NCBI GenBank assembly: GCA_934320645.1 | Contig: CAKRFP010000033.1 | Span: 1 to 27,635 of the forward strand | Direction of reading: 5' to 3' | Origin: an uncultured Bariatricus sp. | Lineage (GTDB): Bacteria; Bacillota; Clostridia; Lachnospirales; Lachnospiraceae | DNA length: 27,635 nt | Shown: positions 23,541 to 27,635 of the stretch, one piece after another | Layout: every line of letters begins with the position of its first letter | How positions within the stretch are numbered: position 1 is the stretch's first letter | Program-made: the position numbers and the translations under genes | Notes under the pieces: model-generated | What the model was told of the DNA's origin: nothing | What the model saw: only the letters and a program-made list of their open reading frames with translations | The model's database searches: none

Positions 23541-24623
23541 TTAAACTTCTGTATATTCTTTTCCCTGCCAGAGATTCTGCTCTTTTAAATAGCGCTGCAT
23601 CTGATTGAGTACTAACCGTTTATTGCCGGTCCAGAGCGGTGCGATAAGAAGAGATTTCGGTCCGTCACCGGTCAGACGGTGAATGACAATATCCGGACGG
23701 AGCGAAGCGATACATTTTCCAAGAAGATGAAAATAAGCGTTCATATCTGGAACATAAAAAGGTTCCTGACTGTAAATGTCTGCCAGGTCGGTATGCTTCA
23801 GGATGTGAAGCAGCTGCAATTTGATCCCATCGATCGGGAGCTTGTTCAGATAATGGATGGTTGCAAGCATATCTGCTTCAGATTCTCCCGGAAGAAATAA
23901 AATTACGTGGGTGATGATCTGTACCCCAATCGCATGAAGGGAATGGACCGCCTGTTCAAAGACGGGAAGTGGATAACCACGGCGCATCCAGTTGGCAGTG
24001 CGTTCGTGGATCGTCTGAAGTCCAAGCTCTACCCAGACCGGTTTAATGGCATTTAGTTCGGCAAGCAGTGTAAGGATTTCAGGTGAAAGACAGTCCGGAC
24101 GGGTTGCGATCGATAAAATGTAAACTTCCGGATCAGAAATAGCCTCGGTAAAGATCCGGCGCAGATGTTCGATTGGCGCATAGGTATTGGTGTATGCCTG
24201 AAAATAGGCGATATAGCTGTGACCGCTGTATTTGGGGCGCACAAGCTCTTTTCCGTAGGTGAGTTGGTCGGCAACAGAAAGAGAAGAGGAAGCGGCAAAA
24301 TCGCCGGATCCGCCCTCACTGCAGAAGATACAGCCTCGTATGCCGCAGGTTCCGTCCCGGTTCGGGCAGGAACAGCCTCCATTTAAAGAAATCTTGTACA
24401 GCTTTTCTCCATAATTCTGTTTCAGATAGTAGTCCAGTGCATAGTAGCGCCGTTCTCCCCAGCGCAGAGTTTTCTCTTTTTTGTAAGTATGCCCGCAGGA
24501 AGTGTCCTGCGGGCGATTGTTTTCATACATATCAGTGGATGTACCAGATCCATTTTGATTCGCTGTAAGATCACGGGCATTCTTGCGGGAAGTACCCGGA
24601 TCAGAATGTGTAACTGACTCCAT
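23541..24623 (-). CDS. TIGR01212 family radical SAM protein
   Basis: This radical SAM enzyme is of the YhcC-like TIGR01212 type. The 4Fe-4S-binding cysteines are C86, C98 and C101 in CPNRDG and GCIFC, preceded by the family signature WGERRYYALDYYLKQ and YKISLNGG. The PVWVELGLQTIHERTA and FLPGESEADM segments are also typical. The reaction is not established for the family. Residues 1-52 are a polar, low-complexity extension not expected in homologues. No start has a clear RBS: ATG at 24621-24623 or an internal ATG at residue 32 are the options, so the true N terminus is uncertain. The gene lies 4 bases after malic enzyme on the same strand. Confidence 0.85.
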   Translation of the reverse strand: MESVTHSDPGTSRKNARDLTANQNGSGTSTDMYENNRPQDTSCGHTYKKEKTLRWGERRYYALDYYLKQNYGEKLYKISLNGGCSCPNRDGTCGIRGCIFCSEGGSGDFAASSSLSVADQLTYGKELVRPKYSGHSYIAYFQAYTNTYAPIEHLRRIFTEAISDPEVYILSIATRPDCLSPEILTLLAELNAIKPVWVELGLQTIHERTANWMRRGYPLPVFEQAVHSLHAIGVQIITHVILFLPGESEADMLATIHYLNKLPIDGIKLQLLHILKHTDLADIYSQEPFYVPDMNAYFHLLGKCIASLRPDIVIHRLTGDGPKSLLIAPLWTGNKRLVLNQMQRYLKEQNLWQGKEYTEV

Positions 24624-24627
24624 AGAA

Positions 24628-25776
24628 TTAAATCAGAGCCTTGACAGCTTCGCTTACAACCTGGGATACACGTGGGTCAAAAGCTTCCGGAAGAATATTG
24701 TTTTCATTTAATTCTTCATCCGGAACCAGACCTGCGATTGCTTTGGCTGTGGCAAGCTTCATCTCTTCTGTGATCTGGGTTGCACGACCTTCCAAAGCAC
24801 CTTTGAAGATACCAGGGAAAGCGACAACGTTGTTGACCTGGTTCGGGAAGTCAGAGCGTCCGGTTCCGACAACCTTTGCACCAGCAGCTTTTGCGAGATC
24901 CGGCATGATCTCCGGTACCGGGTTTGCCATTGCAAAAAGGATCGCATCTTTATTCATAGAAGCAACCATTTCCTGAGAAACGATATTCGGAGCAGACACG
25001 CCAACGAAGATATCAGCACCTTTGAGGGCATCTGCAAGGGTACCTGTTTCATGGTCAAGATTAGTGACTTTGGTCATTTCCTTCTGCATCCAGTTCAGGT
25101 TCGGTGAATCAGAAGAGATGATTCCGTTGATATCACACATGGTAATCTTCGGGAAACCATAAGTGAGAAGCAGCTTTGTGATCGCAACTCCGGCACTTCC
25201 GGCACCATTTACAACGATCTTGCAGTCTTCTTTTTTCTTGCCGGTTACTTTCAGGGCATTGATGGTACCTGCCAGAACGACGATTGCGGTTCCGTGCTGG
25301 TCATCGTGGAAGACCGGGATATCAAGAAGCTCTTTTAAGCGGGATTCAATCTCAAAACAGCGTGGTGCTGAGATGTCTTCCAGATTGATTCCGCCAAAAG
25401 CAGGTGCGATATTGACAACGGTCTTTATGATCTCTTCGGTATCCTGGGTATCCAGACAGATCGGTACGGCGTTCACTCCGCCGAATTCTTTGAAAAGGAC
25501 AGCCTTTCCTTCCATAACAGGCATGGCAGCCTTTGCTCCGATATTGCCAAGTCCGAGAACGGCGCTTCCGTCGGATACAACGGCGATTGTGTTGGCTTTC
25601 ATGGTGTATTTGTAAGCGGCATCCGGGTCTTTGGCGATTACCTTGCAAGGCTCGGCAACGCCCGGTGTATATGCGATTGCAAGGTCTTCACGGCTGTTTA
25701 CGTGTGACTTTGCGGTAGTCTCAATTTTTCCATTCCATTTTTCGTGCATCTCAAGTGCATGTTCAATTGCTGACAT
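24628..25776 (-). CDS. NAD(P)-dependent malic enzyme (oxaloacetate-decarboxylating)
   Basis: This enzyme oxidatively decarboxylates malate to pyruvate and CO2. The 382-residue protein is the short bacterial form. Expected active-site residues are visible: Y36 in AYTPGVAEP, K91 in VMEGKAVLFK, and the metal-binding E133-D134 in NLEDISAP. FHDDQHGTA follows at 156-164. The dinucleotide-binding GAGSAG is at 191-196, then DINGI. Cofactor choice (NAD or NADP) cannot be set with confidence. The start has a strong AAAGGAGG site. It is the first gene of the minus-strand trio and has its own promoter. Confidence 0.95.
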   Translation of the reverse strand: MSAIEHALEMHEKWNGKIETTAKSHVNSREDLAIAYTPGVAEPCKVIAKDPDAAYKYTMKANTIAVVSDGSAVLGLGNIGAKAAMPVMEGKAVLFKEFGGVNAVPICLDTQDTEEIIKTVVNIAPAFGGINLEDISAPRCFEIESRLKELLDIPVFHDDQHGTAIVVLAGTINALKVTGKKKEDCKIVVNGAGSAGVAITKLLLTYGFPKITMCDINGIISSDSPNLNWMQKEMTKVTNLDHETGTLADALKGADIFVGVSAPNIVSQEMVASMNKDAILFAMANPVPEIMPDLAKAAGAKVVGTGRSDFPNQVNNVVAFPGIFKGALEGRATQITEEMKLATAKAIAGLVPDEELNENNILPEAFDPRVSQVVSEAVKALI

Positions 25777-25817
25777 TTTAATACGTCCTCCTTTGATTAC
25801 AGTTTTACTGCTTCTTT

Positions 25818-25846
25818 ATGATAACATTCTTCCCACATGAAAGCAA
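25818..25846 (-). promoter_or_regulatory. Promoter for the malic enzyme gene
   Basis: On the minus strand, TTGCTT (25841-25846) is 17 bp from TATCAT (25818-25823), with a TGT extension just upstream of the -10. Confidence 0.5.
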
Positions 25847-25859
25847 ATCAAAAAACTTC

Positions 25860-25888
25860 TTTCAATTTTGTGCAAAATGATGTATACT
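25860..25888 (+). promoter_or_regulatory. Candidate promoter for rho
   Basis: TATACT at 25883-25888 is a good -10, but the -35 17 bp upstream (TTTCAA) is weak. The leader would be about 95 bases. No hairpin or attenuator was found in it. Confidence 0.35.
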
Positions 25889-25989
25889 TGGGTTTATCAA
25901 AAGCAAATTAGTCGGTTCAGACAAGATTTCCCAACGTAGACAGTTTCATATTTATTATAAAGTGAAAATATAGGAGGAATATAGAACGC

Positions 25990-27315
25990 ATGACAAGAGA
26001 AAAATATGAGTCTCTGCCTCTTGCTACATTAAAAGAGGTGGCGAAAACGCGTGGACTTCGCGGAATTTCAACGATGAAAAAAGCAGATTTGATCGATCTG
26101 ATGCTGCAGGTAGATGAAAAAGATTCTGCAAAGGAAGCAAAAGAAGAAGTAAAATCCGAAAAAGCCGGAACTGCAGATATCGAGCAGCTTGACAGCGGAC
26201 ATACCGTAAATGGAATTCTGGAGGTTATGGATGGGTATGGGTTTATCCGTTCGCAGAATTATCTGCCGGGTGATGAGGATGTCTATGTATCCCCGTCACA
26301 GATCCGCAGATTTGGTCTGAAGACAGGCGATATCCTGACCGGAAATACAAGAGTAAAAACACAGTCTGAAAAATTCAGTGCCCTTTTGTATCTGACAAAA
26401 ATCAACGGAATGTCACCGGCAGAAGCAGGACGCAGAATGAATTTTGAAAATATGACACCGATCTTCCCTAATGAACGTCTGAGACTGGAAGCGGGAAAGA
26501 GCAGCACAGCAATGCGCGTTATGGATCTGATCTCGCCGATCGGTAAGGGACAGCGTGGAATGATCGTATCTCCGCCGAAAGCAGGTAAGACAACTCTGTT
26601 AAAGCAAGTGGCACTTTCCATGAGAAAGAACAATCCGGAAATCCATCTTTTGATCCTTCTGATCGATGAGCGTCCGGAGGAAGTGACGGATATTAAAGAA
26701 GCGATTGAGGGAGATAATGTGGAGGTCATTTATTCGACATTTGATGAACTTCCGGAACATCATAAACGGGTATCAGAGATGGTGATCGAACGGGCAAAAC
26801 GTCTGGTCGAGCATAAAAAAGACGTTGTGATCCTTCTGGACAGCATCACCCGTCTGGCAAGAGCCTATAACCTGGTTGTGCCGCCGAGTGGACGAACTCT
26901 GTCCGGTGGTCTTGATCCGGCAGCCCTTCATATGCCGAAACGTTTCTTCGGTGCAGCAAGAAATATGCGTGAGGGCGGCAGCCTGACGATCCTTGCAACC
27001 GCACTTGTAGATACCGGAAGCAAGATGGATGATGTCATTTACGAAGAATTTAAAGGAACCGGTAACATGGAACTGGTACTTGACCGCAAACTTTCTGAAA
27101 AGAGAATCTTCCCGGCAATCGATATCCCGAAATCCGGAACCAGAAGAGAGGATCTGCTTCTCACAAGAGAAGAGCAGGAGGCAGTAGATATCATGCGCCG
27201 TGCATTAAACGGAATGAAGTCAGATGAGGCGGTAGACAACATCCTGAACATGTTTGACCGCACGAAAAATAACGAAGAATTTGTCCAAATGGTCAAAAAA
27301 ACAAAGTTTATTTAG
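25990..27315 (+). CDS. rho: Transcription termination factor Rho
   Basis: Rho is the hexameric RNA helicase that ends transcription at C-rich, unstructured RNA. The 441-residue protein has a Rho N-terminal helix bundle (residues 4-41, SLPLATLKEVAKTRGLRGIS), a short acidic linker, and a cold-shock-like RNA-binding domain (about 70-140, NGILEVMDGYGFIRSQNYLP). The ATPase domain carries Walker A SPPKAGKTT at 194-202, then LLIDERPEEVTD and the R-loop region SGRTLSGGLDPAAL. GGAGGA lies before the ATG. It has no large N-terminal insertion such as some Actinobacteria carry. rpmE follows, a common arrangement in Firmicutes. Confidence 0.97.
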   Translation: MTREKYESLPLATLKEVAKTRGLRGISTMKKADLIDLMLQVDEKDSAKEAKEEVKSEKAGTADIEQLDSGHTVNGILEVMDGYGFIRSQNYLPGDEDVYVSPSQIRRFGLKTGDILTGNTRVKTQSEKFSALLYLTKINGMSPAEAGRRMNFENMTPIFPNERLRLEAGKSSTAMRVMDLISPIGKGQRGMIVSPPKAGKTTLLKQVALSMRKNNPEIHLLILLIDERPEEVTDIKEAIEGDNVEVIYSTFDELPEHHKRVSEMVIERAKRLVEHKKDVVILLDSITRLARAYNLVVPPSGRTLSGGLDPAALHMPKRFFGAARNMREGGSLTILATALVDTGSKMDDVIYEEFKGTGNMELVLDRKLSEKRIFPAIDIPKSGTRREDLLLTREEQEAVDIMRRALNGMKSDEAVDNILNMFDRTKNNEEFVQMVKKTKFI

Positions 27316-27323
27316 AAAATCAC

Positions 27324-27352
27324 TTGCATTCTGAAAAAAACTGTGTTATGCT
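27324..27352 (+). promoter_or_regulatory. Promoter for rpmE
   Basis: TTGCAT at 27324-27329 is 17 bp from TATGCT at 27347-27352, with a TGT extension. Short overlapping palindromes (GTTA-TGC-TAAC at 27345-27355) cover the -10. A small CGCG/CGCG hairpin (27378-27391) lies in the leader. There is no rho terminator before it. Confidence 0.65.
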
Positions 27353-27423
27353 AACATAGCTGTTTAAAGATATTAGCCGCGTGAAAGCGCGTAAAACGAA
27401 TAAAACAAGAAGAGGTGAAAATC

Positions 27424-27624
27424 ATGAAAGAAGGAATCCATCCAGATTACTATCAGGCAACTGTAACTTGCAACTGTGGGAATACATTCGTAACAGGTTC
27501 TACAAGCAAAGAAATCCACGTAGAAATCTGCTCTAAATGTCATCCGTTCTACACAGGACAGCAGAAAGCAACTCAGGCCAGAGGTCGTGTTGACAAGTTT
27601 AACAAGAAATACGGAATTCAGTAA
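27424..27624 (+). CDS. rpmE: 50S ribosomal protein L31, zinc-binding type
   Basis: This 66-residue protein is L31 of the large ribosomal subunit. It begins MKEGIHPDYYQATVTCNCGN and carries four cysteines (C16, C18, C36 and C39), so it is the zinc-containing form rather than the cysteine-free paralogue induced under zinc limitation. The ATG at 27424 follows AGAGGTG at 27410-27416. An in-frame GTG at 27415 lies within that Shine-Dalgarno sequence and is rejected. Confidence 0.97.
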   Translation: MKEGIHPDYYQATVTCNCGNTFVTGSTSKEIHVEICSKCHPFYTGQQKATQARGRVDKFNKKYGIQ

Positions 27625-27635
27625 TAAGAGAATTC

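Noticed and set aside
24491..24514. GC-rich perfect hairpin considered as a malic enzyme terminator
   Set aside because: No T-run follows on either strand, so it is kept only as an observation on the radical SAM gene start.
1..27635. CRISPR array, tRNA, rRNA, phage or transposon genes
   Set aside because: No regularly spaced repeats, cloverleaf sequences, or transposase or integrase motifs were found on either strand.

Overview
The window reads as ordinary chromosome from a Gram-positive anaerobe of the Clostridia, most likely family Lachnospiraceae. Evidence is the gene content (DUF4364 regulator, TIGR01212 radical SAM protein, CBS/DRTGG pyrophosphatase, rho next to rpmE, a two-S1-domain protein), strong GGAGG-type ribosome binding sites, moderate GC, and Gram-positive style promoters and terminators. 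The genus cannot be fixed by eye. No tRNA, rRNA, CRISPR array, transposase, integrase or phage gene was seen.

Layout: 1-3306 carries branched-chain amino acid genes: the 3' part of ilvB, then ilvN, a separately promoted ilvE, and a translationally coupled LUD-domain protein. 3420-7123 is an operon of a SAM methyltransferase behind a foldable leader, the redox chaperone Hsp33, and glutamine-dependent NAD synthetase; it ends in a very long hairpin. 7277-7963 (minus) is a two-S1-domain RNA-binding protein.

8164-13540 is the most distinctive block. A clear promoter preceded by a direct repeat drives two small polytopic membrane proteins (a DUF5058 protein and an unrecognised partner) and two different M20 metallohydrolases. 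A terminator follows, then a multidomain transcription regulator. I read this as an uptake-and-hydrolysis module for an amide- or peptide-linked nutrient, with its own sensor. The substrate and the role of the membrane pair are unknown, and this is the best candidate here for an undescribed system.

13569-15927 holds a regulated Mn-dependent inorganic pyrophosphatase and a flavin reductase-like protein with a lysine-rich tail. 15942-16160 is an unusually structured intergenic stretch: a promoter followed at once by a terminator, then nested palindromes. It precedes an iron-type alcohol dehydrogenase. 17639-19691 has a membrane-anchored polysaccharide deacetylase and the AAA+ ATPase RarA. 19873-22870 is a run of NfeD, an SPFH/stomatin protein and a LytTR/GHKL two-component system. 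23016-25776 (minus) has malic enzyme, a TIGR01212 radical SAM protein and DUF4364. 25990-27624 has rho and zinc-type rpmE.

Most of the window is housekeeping. The points that stand out are the DUF5058/M20 module with its repeat-flanked promoter, the structured DNA at 7131-7229 and 15992-16154, and the membrane-protein/two-component cluster at 19873-22870.
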